Positions 49,465-57,501 of a stretch of DNA of 57,501 bases are shown here, piece by piece. How positions within the stretch are numbered: the first letter of the stretch is position 1; the number at the start of each line of letters is the position of its first letter. Under the pieces are notes generated by a model that was given only the letters and a program-made list of their open reading frames with translations, ran no database searches and was not told the origin of the DNA. Where the stretch lies: assembly GCF_016734815.1 (NCBI RefSeq), contig NZ_JAERQF010000034.1, forward strand, positions 1 through 57,501, written 5' to 3'. Source of the DNA: Hymenobacter rubidus (GTDB taxonomy: Bacteria; Bacteroidota; Bacteroidia; Cytophagales; Hymenobacteraceae). A program made the translations under genes and the position numbers.

Positions 49465-52400
49465 CTACTCCAACACCACCTTGCGGGTGAGAACCTGGCC
49501 CGCCACCGTTACCCGCAGGGTATAGAGGCCGGCAGCCAGCCCACGCGTGGCCAGTAGTTGCTCGGTGCTGCCAGCCGCCAGGGGCTTGGTGAGTACCGTT
49601 TGGCCCAGGGCATTGAGCAGCGTGGCTTGCCCGGCCCCGCTCAGGCCGCTCAGCTTGAGTGTGAGCTGGCCGGTGCTGCTGGGGTTGGGGTACACCAGCA
49701 GGGCGTTGGTGTCGGCCTGGGCCCGCGTGGCCAGCACGCTGGTGGCCCCGATGGTGAACGTGCCCGAGGCATCGGTGCTGCCGTAGCCGCTCACGGCCAC
49801 GTAGTAGCGCGTATTGGCCACGAGGTTCGCGACGGTGAACGTGCCCACCGACGTGTTGTTGGCCAGGCCGACGCAGCGCACCAGCACAAACGGACCGGCC
49901 GAGCAGCTCGGCGAAGTGTACACCCGCACCATGGCCGCCGCCGTGCCCGTGCAGGTAAACGTGATAGCCGTGGTGGTGGGGGTGAAGGCGTACCACACAT
50001 CGTTGGGCCGGGCCGCCGGCGAGCAGACCGGCAGGTTGATGCCGGGCTGCACGCTGGTGGTGGCCCCCACGTTGGTGCCGCTGATGGCGGCGGCAGACAG
50101 CGTGATGGCGCCGCAGGGCTCGTCGTTGGCCGGGGCCGTGAGCGGGGTGGTGAAACAGGTGGGGCCCACGTAGGCGCTGCTGCCGTTGGTGGCGCCGCAG
50201 TTCTGGCGCACATAGAAGCAGTAGGCGGTGCTGGGCGTCAAGCCGGTTACAGTCGTGGTGGTAGCCGGCAGGCCGGTCAATACGGTGCCGGTGCCCTGCG
50301 TGAAACCCTGCGGGCCGTATTCTATTTCATAAGTATTGCCGGTGCTGCCGGTGGGGGCCACCCAGTTCAGCGAGGCGGTGGTGTTGGTCACGTTGGTGGC
50401 GGTGGGGCCGGACGGCGGGGCGCAGTTCGAAGGCGAAATCACACACACTGCAACCGGGCCGGTGGTCGCGGCATTGTACGACCACACCCGGATGTAAAGA
50501 ATTTCGCCGGGCGTGCGGCCGGTCAGGGCCACTTGCGAGTACAGGCCGTTGGTATCGTCGTTGCAGCCCACTTCGGTAAGCGCGCTGCACGTGCCCGAGT
50601 ACACGCCCATAACGGTGTCGGTGATGTTGCTGCCGCCGGTGGGCGCCACCGTGCTGATGGTTACAATGCCGCTGGCGGGCACCGTCACTTTAAACCAGAC
50701 ATCGCGCTGCACGTTGGTGTTGCACGACGGCGTTGGGCCCGTTGAGGTAGTAGCGGCCGTGTTGTTGGCGCTGGTCTGCACGGTGCAAGTCCCGAACTGG
50801 ACCGGCACGGTGAGGGCGCCCGCGCAGTCGTCGTTGGCCGGGGGCACCGGCGGCGTGCTGAACGTGAGCACGGCCGGCTGCGAAGTCTGGCTGCCGCTGC
50901 AGTTGGTCACAATGCTCACCGTATAGGCAGTGTTCGGCGTAAGCGCCGTCAGGTTCAGCGGCGACGCCGTCACGGTTTGGGTGGTGGCCGTGCCGCCGGC
51001 GGGCGTTATCGTCACGGTGTAGCTGGTTGCCGATACCAGCGTGAAGTTGATGCTGGCCGCCGTGGGCGTGAGGCCGGTGGCGGTGAGGCCGGTCACGGCC
51101 GGGCACAACACGTAGGCCACGCGCACATTGTCAACGCCGATGTCGCTGTTGCCAAAGTCGGCAATGGCCCGCAGCCGCACAACGGTGGTGGCCGTGAGGC
51201 CAGTGGCGGGCAAGTTCACCGACTGGCGCGTCCAGGTGCTGGCCAGGCCAAACGCGGCCAGCGGCTGGGCGCTGAACGTGGTGCCGCCGTTGGTGCTCAC
51301 GTACACCGCCAGCGAGTCGGTACCGTCCACGTTGATGTAGTCAAACGCAAGGGTAGGCGTGCCCGAAGTGCCGCTCATGTTCACGTACAGGTCCAGGGTG
51401 CCCACCGCTCTGTTGGCCGCAAAGTAGGAGTGGAAGCGGGCCGAGTGCAGGCTGGTGCTGCCCAGCGGGCTGCCGGCCGGCGTGTAGGCGCCCGAGCTGG
51501 GGCTGGTCCAGGCCGCCGCGGCGCCGTCGTCGTCGCGGCGCCAGGAGGGGTTGCCCGTCACCGGTGTGTTGCGCCAGTTCACGGCCGGGGCTTCCGTGGT
51601 GCCGCAGAGGCTGAGCCAGGTCGTTTCAAAATCCTGGGTGTAAGGCGTCGTGTTGTTGACGGTCGCGTAGGGCGCCGAAGCGCACGCGGTGGTAAACGTC
51701 GTAATCGTGGCCACCGACGTGCTGCTGGTGCCGCAGTTGCCCACAATGCTTACGGTGTACGCCGTGCTGGGCGTGAGGCCCGTAAGCGTGATGGGCGAAC
51801 CCGTGGCGGTTTGCGTAGTAGCCGTGCCGCCGGCGGGCGTTATCGTCACCGTGTAGTTGGTCACGCCGGTAGCCGGCGTGAAGGTCAGCACAGCCCCGCT
51901 GCCCGTCACGCCCGTGGCCGTCAGCCCCGTAATGGCCGGGCAACTCACGTAGCTCACCCGCACGTTGTCGAGGCCAATATCGGAACCGCCAAAATCGCCC
52001 ACGGCCCGCAGCCGCACAATGGTGGTGGCCGTGAGGCCGGTAGTGGGCAGGTTCACCGTCTGGCGCGTCCAGGTGCCAATTACGCCCAAAGAAGCCAGCG
52101 GCTGCGCAGTGAAGGTGGTGCCGCCGTTGGTGCTCACGAATACTTTCAGCGAGTCGGACCCCGACGTATTGATGTAATCAAAGTTGAGCGTGGGCGCGCC
52201 CGTGGTGCCCGCCATGTTCACGTACAGGTCCAGCGAGCCGCGGCCGCGGCTGGCCACGTCGTAGGAATGGAAACGGGCCGAGTGCAGGCTGGTGCCGCTG
52301 AGCGGGCTGCCGGCCGGCGTGTAGCTGCCGCCCGTCGACGACCAGGCGGCCGAAGGGCCGTCGTCGTCGCGGCGCCAGGAAGTGTTGCCCGTTACGGGCG

Positions 52401-53358
52401 TGTTGCGCCAGTTCAAGCCGGGTGCTTCGTTGGTGCCGCACTGGCTCAGCCAGGCCGTTTCAAAATCCTGGGTGTAAGGCGTCGTGTTGTTGACGGTCGC
52501 GTAGGGGGCCGTTACGCAGCTTGTAATAAAGGTGATGGTGTTGGGCGCCGACGTGCTGCTGGCACTGCAGCTGCCCACAATGCTTACGGTATAGGAAGTG
52601 CTGGGCGCAAGGCCCGTGAGCGTAATCGGCGAGCCCGTAACAGTCTGCGTCGTGGCGGTGCCGCCGGTTGGCGTCACTGTAACCGTATAACTGGTGGAAC
52701 CCGCAGCCGGTGTGAAGCCCACCACGGCGCCCGTGGCCGTAATGCCGGTCACGGTCAGGGCCGTCACGGCCGGGCAGGCCGCCGGCGCCCCTATGGTCAC
52801 GGTAAAGTCCTTGGTTTCGCCGCTGCCGAAGCTGGTGCAGGCGTCCGTGGCCCCGTTGTTGTTGAGCGTGGCGCGGCTGCGAATGCGCAGGCCCGTGGTG
52901 CCTTGCACCGCCCCGGCCGGAACCTGAAAGGCCACCGATACCGGCGTGCCCATTGCCGAGTTGGTCGTTACCTGCGTCCACTCACTGGCCTCGTAAATGA
53001 AGTTGTGGTTGTAATCAATCCACATCGACACAATGCTGGCCCCGGTCAGGGTCACGCTCAAGGTGTAAGGAACACCGCTGGAAAGGGTGCCAGTATTGGA
53101 GCCGGTAGCCGGATAAGCCGTGTATGCTTGGCTGCCGGCCGTGGTGCAGGTGAGGCCGGTGGCGTTGAGCGTGGTGCCGGAAATGCTCACGGCCGAAATA
53201 TCGTTGCCCCCACAAAAGCCGCCCAGGCCGGTAACGCAGTTAGCCGTTTGGGCCTGGCTGGCCATGTGGCTCAGCAGCGCGCCCAGTAAAAAGACCCTTG
53301 CCCACGGCCGACGCCATGGCTTATTCGCTAGTAATGGTAACTGTAACAGTTTACGCAT
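49465..53358 (-). CDS. Giant modular T9SS surface protein C with GEVED and MAM-like repeats
   Basis: A 1,297-residue secreted protein, signal peptide cleaved near Ala36 (HMASQAQ). The N-terminus is a GEVED-type domain (MWIDYNHNFIYEASEW). Fibronectin type III units then alternate with two near-identical MAM-like modules (each with NTTPYTQDFET, NWRNTPVTGN, WRRDDDG, LHSARFHSY, GLDNVRVSYV or GVDNVRVAYV). Two pre-peptidase-like domains (NDDCAGALTV, NDEPCGAITLSAAAI) and a type A sorting domain (YPNPSSTGQLTLKLSGLSGA ... VLTRKVVLE) finish it. The internal repeats are identical over at least 51 bases of DNA. Probably an adhesin; no catalytic motif. It is divergent from the gliding-associated gene. Confidence 0.87.
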   Translation of the reverse strand: MRKLLQLPLLANKPWRRPWARVFLLGALLSHMASQAQTANCVTGLGGFCGGNDISAVSISGTTLNATGLTCTTAGSQAYTAYPATGSNTGTLSSGVPYTLSVTLTGASIVSMWIDYNHNFIYEASEWTQVTTNSAMGTPVSVAFQVPAGAVQGTTGLRIRSRATLNNNGATDACTSFGSGETKDFTVTIGAPAACPAVTALTVTGITATGAVVGFTPAAGSTSYTVTVTPTGGTATTQTVTGSPITLTGLAPSTSYTVSIVGSCSASSTSAPNTITFITSCVTAPYATVNNTTPYTQDFETAWLSQCGTNEAPGLNWRNTPVTGNTSWRRDDDGPSAAWSSTGGSYTPAGSPLSGTSLHSARFHSYDVASRGRGSLDLYVNMAGTTGAPTLNFDYINTSGSDSLKVFVSTNGGTTFTAQPLASLGVIGTWTRQTVNLPTTGLTATTIVRLRAVGDFGGSDIGLDNVRVSYVSCPAITGLTATGVTGSGAVLTFTPATGVTNYTVTITPAGGTATTQTATGSPITLTGLTPSTAYTVSIVGNCGTSSTSVATITTFTTACASAPYATVNNTTPYTQDFETTWLSLCGTTEAPAVNWRNTPVTGNPSWRRDDDGAAAAWTSPSSGAYTPAGSPLGSTSLHSARFHSYFAANRAVGTLDLYVNMSGTSGTPTLAFDYINVDGTDSLAVYVSTNGGTTFSAQPLAAFGLASTWTRQSVNLPATGLTATTVVRLRAIADFGNSDIGVDNVRVAYVLCPAVTGLTATGLTPTAASINFTLVSATSYTVTITPAGGTATTQTVTASPLNLTALTPNTAYTVSIVTNCSGSQTSQPAVLTFSTPPVPPANDDCAGALTVPVQFGTCTVQTSANNTAATTSTGPTPSCNTNVQRDVWFKVTVPASGIVTISTVAPTGGSNITDTVMGVYSGTCSALTEVGCNDDTNGLYSQVALTGRTPGEILYIRVWSYNAATTGPVAVCVISPSNCAPPSGPTATNVTNTTASLNWVAPTGSTGNTYEIEYGPQGFTQGTGTVLTGLPATTTTVTGLTPSTAYCFYVRQNCGATNGSSAYVGPTCFTTPLTAPANDEPCGAITLSAAAISGTNVGATTSVQPGINLPVCSPAARPNDVWYAFTPTTTAITFTCTGTAAAMVRVYTSPSCSAGPFVLVRCVGLANNTSVGTFTVANLVANTRYYVAVSGYGSTDASGTFTIGATSVLATRAQADTNALLVYPNPSSTGQLTLKLSGLSGAGQATLLNALGQTVLTKPLAAGSTEQLLATRGLAAGLYTLRVTVAGQVLTRKVVLE

Positions 53359-53732
53359 GATGCATTAGTGAAGTGGTGAAAAGAGAAGAGGAACGAAAAC
53401 CCAAAGGCGCTTCGGGGCTTACGGTGCGTAATGTATAAGAGAAAGGTGGAAATCCATATAATTACCTGCTTTATGCTTTTTTCTTGAAGCAACGACTGTC
53501 GGGCAGTAGCCCGGTGCGAAACGACCTTTTGTAACAGGGTGAGAAATAATTCATAAATAAGTTCCATTCAGACGCGCTTTTTTCAAAATATGGCCTATAA
53601 TTTGCTGCGATAAAAATGTCTTCAGCCTCCCTTTTTTGCGCTCTCCGTTTCTACCTGTATCTTGGTTGGCCGAATTGTCCGGCTACCACCCTTTGTTGTA
53701 TTTTCACACCTTAATTTCCCCTTTTTACACCC
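53359..53732. other. Intergenic region between divergent secreted-protein genes
   Basis: A 374-base AT-rich spacer that should contain both promoters. I see T-rich stretches and GCGCCTTTG on the minus side, which only loosely resembles the TAnnTTTG box, and no hairpin or repeat. Confidence 0.5.
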
Positions 53733-56700
53733 ATGAGAAAAATCTTACAGTCTTTCACCTTGCTGCTGGCCATGTGCTGCCTGTGGGGCGGCGTGCCGGC
53801 AGCGCTGGCCTCCCACATCCAGGGCGGGCAGATGACCTACCGCTACGTCAGTGGCGACACCTACGAAGTCACGGTTAGCTTTTACCGCGACTGTACCGGC
53901 GCTACCCTACCTACTACCGCCATCAGCATTACGGCGCAGCAGACCTGCAACGGCACATCCGTGACGGGTTCGCTGTCGCCGGTAGCGGGTTCGCTCACCA
54001 CGGGCATCGGCTATTGCCCGGCCATCCAAGCCCTGGCTACGTGCAGCACGAGCCAGACGACGTATCCCCAGTACGAGAAACAGGACTACCGCGGCACTAT
54101 CATTCTGCCCCCGGCTGCCAACTGGATTATTTCTTACAACGACTGCTGCCGCCCCAGCACCGGCAACATCCCGACGCAGGACAACTTCCGTTTCGAGGCT
54201 ACACTCAATAACCTGGTGACCGTGAACGGCGTGCCGACGCGGGTAAACAACACCTCGCCTATTTTCTCCTCGCGCGACATCCCAGTTCCTTTCGTGATTG
54301 TGAACCAGCGCACGACCATCAACTTCACCTCGGCACTAGAGCCCGACGGTGACTCACTGGTTTACTCGTTGGACGCGCCGCTGTCGTCTTGCGGTGTTTA
54401 TAACCCTTACTCTCCGCGTGTTTCTGGTAACTGTAATCCTACGCAGTTGTCTGGTGCACCGGGTACCATTTGCTTTCTGCAATGCCCCGCTGCTTCAACG
54501 CCGAATTACACGGCTGAATTGCCGATGCCGGTTGGTGGCGATACTGTAGGGGTGTGCGGCACCATCGCCGGCACTGTATACTACAAAACTGTACGCCCGC
54601 GCTTCCAGCTGGACGCTACCAACGGCCAAATCACCTTCACCCCGAACCTGTACCGCGCCGGCAGCGCAGCATTGGGCTTGAACAAGTACGTGGTGGTGGG
54701 CAAAATCACGGAGTACCGCCGCCTGCCCGGCAGCAACCGCCGCTACCGCGTGGGCTCGGTGCGCCGCGACTTCCTGGTTATCGTCATTGATGGCTCGGGC
54801 AACACCGTGCCCGCCACGCCGGTGGTGACCGTGCCCGACCCGCGTTCGGGCGCAGTTCCCACCAATACCATCGACACGACGCGCATCCGCATCCAGACCT
54901 GCAACTACGCCCAGGTGCGCGTGAACTTCACCGACCCGGACAACCTCACCACGCCCACGCACCAGGCCGTGACGCCCCTGCAGAACCTGACGGTGACCTA
55001 CACGGGCAACGGCACGATTAACTTCAACCAGCTGCAAAACGGCGACATCGGCACCTACCAGCTCGTGGGTGACGGCACGCCCAACCCGCAGGCCATTTTC
55101 TACTTCCAGCCCGGCTCGAGCTACGCGGGGCAGACCATCCGCATCCCGCTGCGCATCGAGGACAACGCCTGCCCCATCAAAGGCATCCAGACCCGCATCA
55201 TCGAAATCACTATTGTGCCTGGGCCCTTCGCCATTGCTTCCGGTATTGCGGGCGCCAGCGGCATCGGCAACACCCGGCCCGGCACTGCCACCATCTGCCC
55301 CGGTGGCTCGCTCACGCTGCGCGGCAAGGTTATCCGGCCGGACTCCATCCGCCGCTTGGCCACCAACACCACCCAGCTGCAGGTATACGGCTACCAGTGG
55401 AGCATTCTGCGGGGTAACGGGGGCGGCCTGCCGGCCGTAACCACCGACTCCGTTATCACGGTGAATCCGACTTCGACCACTCGTTACCGTCTGAACATTT
55501 ACCCCACGCTGGGCTTTGCTCAGGGTACCTGCAACGATACTACTTCCATCTTGGTACGTGTCGTCGGCGAGCCGGTGGCGACGGCGACGGCTTCGCTGGC
55601 CCAAGTATGCGCGGGCGGGGCGGTGCTGCTGACCGGCAGCGCGGCCCGGCCTAATACCGACCCTGCAACCCCGGTACTGAGGGACGTTTATACGTATAAA
55701 TGGACGGGCCCGGGCCTGGCGGCCGCGGGCGTGGTGGGCCCGACCTTGACGGTTCGGCCGACGACTCCGGGCGTGAATACCTACACGCTGGTAGCTAATG
55801 GCGCCGACCCGTATGGTTGCGACGCGACGACCACGGTGCAGGTGACCGTGGTGCCGCCACCGGTGGTGACGGCCACGCGCACGCTGCAAAAAGTGTGCGC
55901 CGGCGCGCCGGTACAGCTCACGGCTCTGGCTTCGCGCCCGACGGGAGTGGGCAGCACGCTCAACGACACATATACCTACGCCTGGAGCGGCCCCGGCATC
56001 ACGGGCGCCAATTCGACGGGCGCCACCATTACGGTGAACCCGACGACGCTGGGCATCAACACCTACACGGTGACGGCTACGGGCCAGACCCAGTTCAACT
56101 GCTCCAACACCCAAACGGTGACAGTGGAAGTGGTGGCCCCGCCCACAGTGGCAGTGACGACCAACAACGCCTACATCTGCCCCAACGGCACAGCCACGCT
56201 CACGGCGCTGGCCACGCCGGCGGCCAACTTCAGCGACACCTACACCTACACCTGGACCACGGGTGGGGCCAACGGCCCGGTTGTGGGCACGGGGGCCAGC
56301 ATCGCCGTCAAGCCGACTACCACCACGGTCTACACGGTCACGGCCGTGGGCAGCGTGCAGACCGGCTGCTCGGTGACGGGCACGGTGACGGTGAACGTGA
56401 CGCCGGCCCTGGTGGCAGGCTTCACCTCCTCGGCCGCGCTGGGCGCCAACGGGCAGCCCACGAGCAAGCCGCCGGTGTCCTTCACCTTCGTCAACACGAC
56501 GGACACCAAAGTAACCGGCCAGTCGCCGACAGCCACTTTTACCTACGTGTGGACCTACCAGCGCATCAAGGACATCGCCAACGTGGACGTGAGCGCGCCG
56601 GAAGTAACCTTCTCTACCCAGCAGACGCCGGCTCCGCTCAAGCTCGAGGCCTCGGGCACGTACCGCATCCGGCTCACGGCCACGGCCAACGTGGGCGGGG

Positions 56701-56987
56701 CAGCCTGCGCCGCGACCGTGAAGGAGCTACAGGTGGTGGTGCCCGACATCCAGGTGCCGAACATCATTACCCCCAACGGGGACGGGTTCAACGACGTGTT
56801 CAAGATATCGTCGGCGGGCACGTCGAGCAAGGTGGAGATTTACAACCGCTGGGGCCGCAAGGTGTACGAGCAGGCCAACTACCAGAACAACTGGGGCGGG
56901 GACAACCAGCCGGCGGGCGTGTACTACTACCTGGTGACAAGCTCGACGGGCGCCCAGACCAAGGGCTGGCTCGAGGTCGTTCGCTAA
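53733..56987 (+). CDS. Gliding-motility-associated C-terminal domain protein (T9SS type B sorting)
   Basis: A 1,084-residue secreted protein with signal peptide (MRKILQSFTLLLAMCCLWGG, cleavage after Ala26). The N-terminal domain reads SHIQGGQMTYRYVSGDTYEV, typical of large Bacteroidota surface proteins. Central PKD/Ig-like repeats follow, at least three with an opening VCAGGAVLLTGSA or VCAGAPVQLTALA and a closing YTLVANGADPYGC or YTVTATGQTQFNC. The C-terminus carries the gliding-motility-associated domain of the type B sorting class (NIITPNGDGFNDVFKI, IYNRWGRKVYEQ, NNWGGDNQPAGVYYYLV). T9SS would deliver it to the surface. The three upstream proteins use type A tails. A strong terminator follows. 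Confidence 0.92.
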   Translation: MRKILQSFTLLLAMCCLWGGVPAALASHIQGGQMTYRYVSGDTYEVTVSFYRDCTGATLPTTAISITAQQTCNGTSVTGSLSPVAGSLTTGIGYCPAIQALATCSTSQTTYPQYEKQDYRGTIILPPAANWIISYNDCCRPSTGNIPTQDNFRFEATLNNLVTVNGVPTRVNNTSPIFSSRDIPVPFVIVNQRTTINFTSALEPDGDSLVYSLDAPLSSCGVYNPYSPRVSGNCNPTQLSGAPGTICFLQCPAASTPNYTAELPMPVGGDTVGVCGTIAGTVYYKTVRPRFQLDATNGQITFTPNLYRAGSAALGLNKYVVVGKITEYRRLPGSNRRYRVGSVRRDFLVIVIDGSGNTVPATPVVTVPDPRSGAVPTNTIDTTRIRIQTCNYAQVRVNFTDPDNLTTPTHQAVTPLQNLTVTYTGNGTINFNQLQNGDIGTYQLVGDGTPNPQAIFYFQPGSSYAGQTIRIPLRIEDNACPIKGIQTRIIEITIVPGPFAIASGIAGASGIGNTRPGTATICPGGSLTLRGKVIRPDSIRRLATNTTQLQVYGYQWSILRGNGGGLPAVTTDSVITVNPTSTTRYRLNIYPTLGFAQGTCNDTTSILVRVVGEPVATATASLAQVCAGGAVLLTGSAARPNTDPATPVLRDVYTYKWTGPGLAAAGVVGPTLTVRPTTPGVNTYTLVANGADPYGCDATTTVQVTVVPPPVVTATRTLQKVCAGAPVQLTALASRPTGVGSTLNDTYTYAWSGPGITGANSTGATITVNPTTLGINTYTVTATGQTQFNCSNTQTVTVEVVAPPTVAVTTNNAYICPNGTATLTALATPAANFSDTYTYTWTTGGANGPVVGTGASIAVKPTTTTVYTVTAVGSVQTGCSVTGTVTVNVTPALVAGFTSSAALGANGQPTSKPPVSFTFVNTTDTKVTGQSPTATFTYVWTYQRIKDIANVDVSAPEVTFSTQQTPAPLKLEASGTYRIRLTATANVGGAACAATVKELQVVVPDIQVPNIITPNGDGFNDVFKISSAGTSSKVEIYNRWGRKVYEQANYQNNWGGDNQPAGVYYYLVTSSTGAQTKGWLEVVR

Positions 56988-57035
56988 CCAGAACGCTAAC
57001 CAAGACCCCGGCGCTTCACAGCCAAGCACCGAAAG

Positions 57036-57080
57036 ACAAGAAAAAAGGGTCCGCGCATTGCGCGGACCCTTTTTTCTTGT
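57036..57080 (+). terminator. Rho-independent terminator of the gliding-associated gene
   Basis: Very long perfect arms ACAAGAAAAAAGGGTCCGCG and the exact complement CGCGGACCCTTTTTTCTTGT, 49 bases past the stop at 56987. Confidence 0.93.
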
Positions 57081-57264
57081 CACATAGCCAAGCTCCCGAA
57101 CACAACTGCTGCAGTTGTCCCCGTCTTGTATTTGAGGGTAAGCCGCTTCGGGAGCCGGTTTGAGCAAGTCCCTGGTTTAATTCCCCGGCCAGCGGATGTA
57201 GGGAGCAGCGCTTGCTACCGCCCGGGTGTTAAGCAGTCACGAAGTAAACGCACTGTAAAAGGCG

Positions 57265-57438
57265 GTCATGCTGAGCGCAGTCGAAGCATCTCTGCTAGAG
57301 CGGTTTCGGAGTCGGTGTACCGTGGCGCGAGCTGCAACGTTCGCGCTACTTCCAGCGCCTGTATACCGACTCCGAAACCGCTGTAGATAAGCAATTGGTT
57401 ACCATTGCAGTAGAGATGCTTCGACAAGCTCAGCATGA
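57265..57438. repeat. Three-level nested palindromic repeat, second copy
   Basis: Outer arms GTCATGCTGAGCGCAGTCGA and a right arm ending AAGCTCAGCATGA. Inside, AGCGGTTTCGGAGTCGGTGT (57299) pairs with ATACCGACTCCGAAACCGCT (57363-57382), better preserved than at 42940. Within it a shortened GCGCGAGCTGCAACGTTCGC / GCGCTACTTCC remnant of the third palindrome lies at about 57323-57352. Confidence 0.88.
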
Positions 57439-57463
57439 ACTGTGTTTAGGAAGCAAGAGCAAG

Positions 57464-57501
57464 ATGAAAATTGGGGTCAAAATCACGTTCGTGGGCGAGC
57501 A
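57464..57501 (+). CDS. Possible start of a further gene, cut by the window edge
   Basis: ATG at 57464 opens a frame MKIGVKITFVGE that runs to the edge. An AGAGCAAG stretch lies just upstream. The opening resembles those of sensor or chemotaxis-type membrane proteins, but twelve residues cannot identify anything. From 57081 to here the only other feature is the nested repeat. Confidence 0.3.
   Translation, partial: MKIGVKITFVGE

Noticed and set aside
57126..57386. Plus-strand frame of 86 codons near the window end
   Set aside because: Its second half is the translation of a palindromic repeat (AERSRSIS-type peptide) and the first half has no domain or start signal.
4872..57438. Interspersed repeats as a CRISPR array
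   Set aside because: Copies are scattered singly through intergenic gaps, are about 100 bases long and self-complementary, and there are no regular spacers or cas genes.

Overview
The window looks like chromosome of a GC-rich member of the Bacteroidota, most likely Cytophagales and Hymenobacter-like. The pointers are type IX secretion (T9SS) C-terminal sorting domains, a gliding-motility-associated C-terminal domain, a Bacteroidota-type TonB-dependent receptor, promoters of the TAnnTTTG kind, and the pairing of DUF1501 with DUF1800 genes. The genus is inferred from style of sequence, not from a marker gene. I found no rRNA, tRNA or CRISPR array.

Layout. 1-2582 (-): a TonB-dependent receptor cut by the window edge. 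2895-4841 (+): dxs. 5035-6196: a small DUF3850-like gene and an AT-rich stretch without a clear gene. 6197-13856 (+): an L-arabinose operon (lipoprotein aldose epimerase, araB, araD, araA, secreted GH51 arabinofuranosidase). 14006-16461 (-): an MFS transporter and a GH43 arabinan-type hydrolase. 16471-18074 (-): a lower-GC two-gene module, an ABC/SMC-like ATPase with a small PD-(D/E)xK-like protein, a candidate uncharacterised defence-type system. 18171-20993 (-): a transaldolase/phosphoglucose isomerase fusion. 21183-22244 (+): a divergent LacI regulator. 22320-24999: hydrolase, TonB-C protein, outer-membrane protein. 25193-31805 (-): DUF1501, DUF1800 and a lamin-tail-domain surface protein. 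32064-37894 (+): asd, two tandem CarboxypepD_reg proteins and a 3-methyladenine glycosylase. 38119-41168: small genes and a complete IS1182-like element with terminal repeats and a target duplication. 41458-56987: secreted proteins, namely a sugar dehydrogenase with a sorting tail, three giant modular T9SS proteins each with its own terminator, and a gliding-associated protein.

Function. The arabinose genes form a coherent route. GH43 and GH51 enzymes release arabinose outside the cytoplasm, the epimerase converts anomers, AraA, AraB and AraD make xylulose-5-phosphate, and the transaldolase/isomerase fusion links this to the pentose phosphate pathway and hexose phosphates. A near-perfect 16-base palindrome centred on CG lies upstream of the operon and suits a LacI-type operator. 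The LacI gene beside the transaldolase fusion is the obvious candidate regulator.

The strongest non-coding signal is a family of about 100-base palindromic intergenic repeats, at least twelve copies. One sits in each of the four gaps of the arabinose operon. One forms the C-terminus of AraB, one supplies the only ATG upstream of a signal peptide, and three contain a second palindrome nested in the loop; two of these share the same three-level arrangement.
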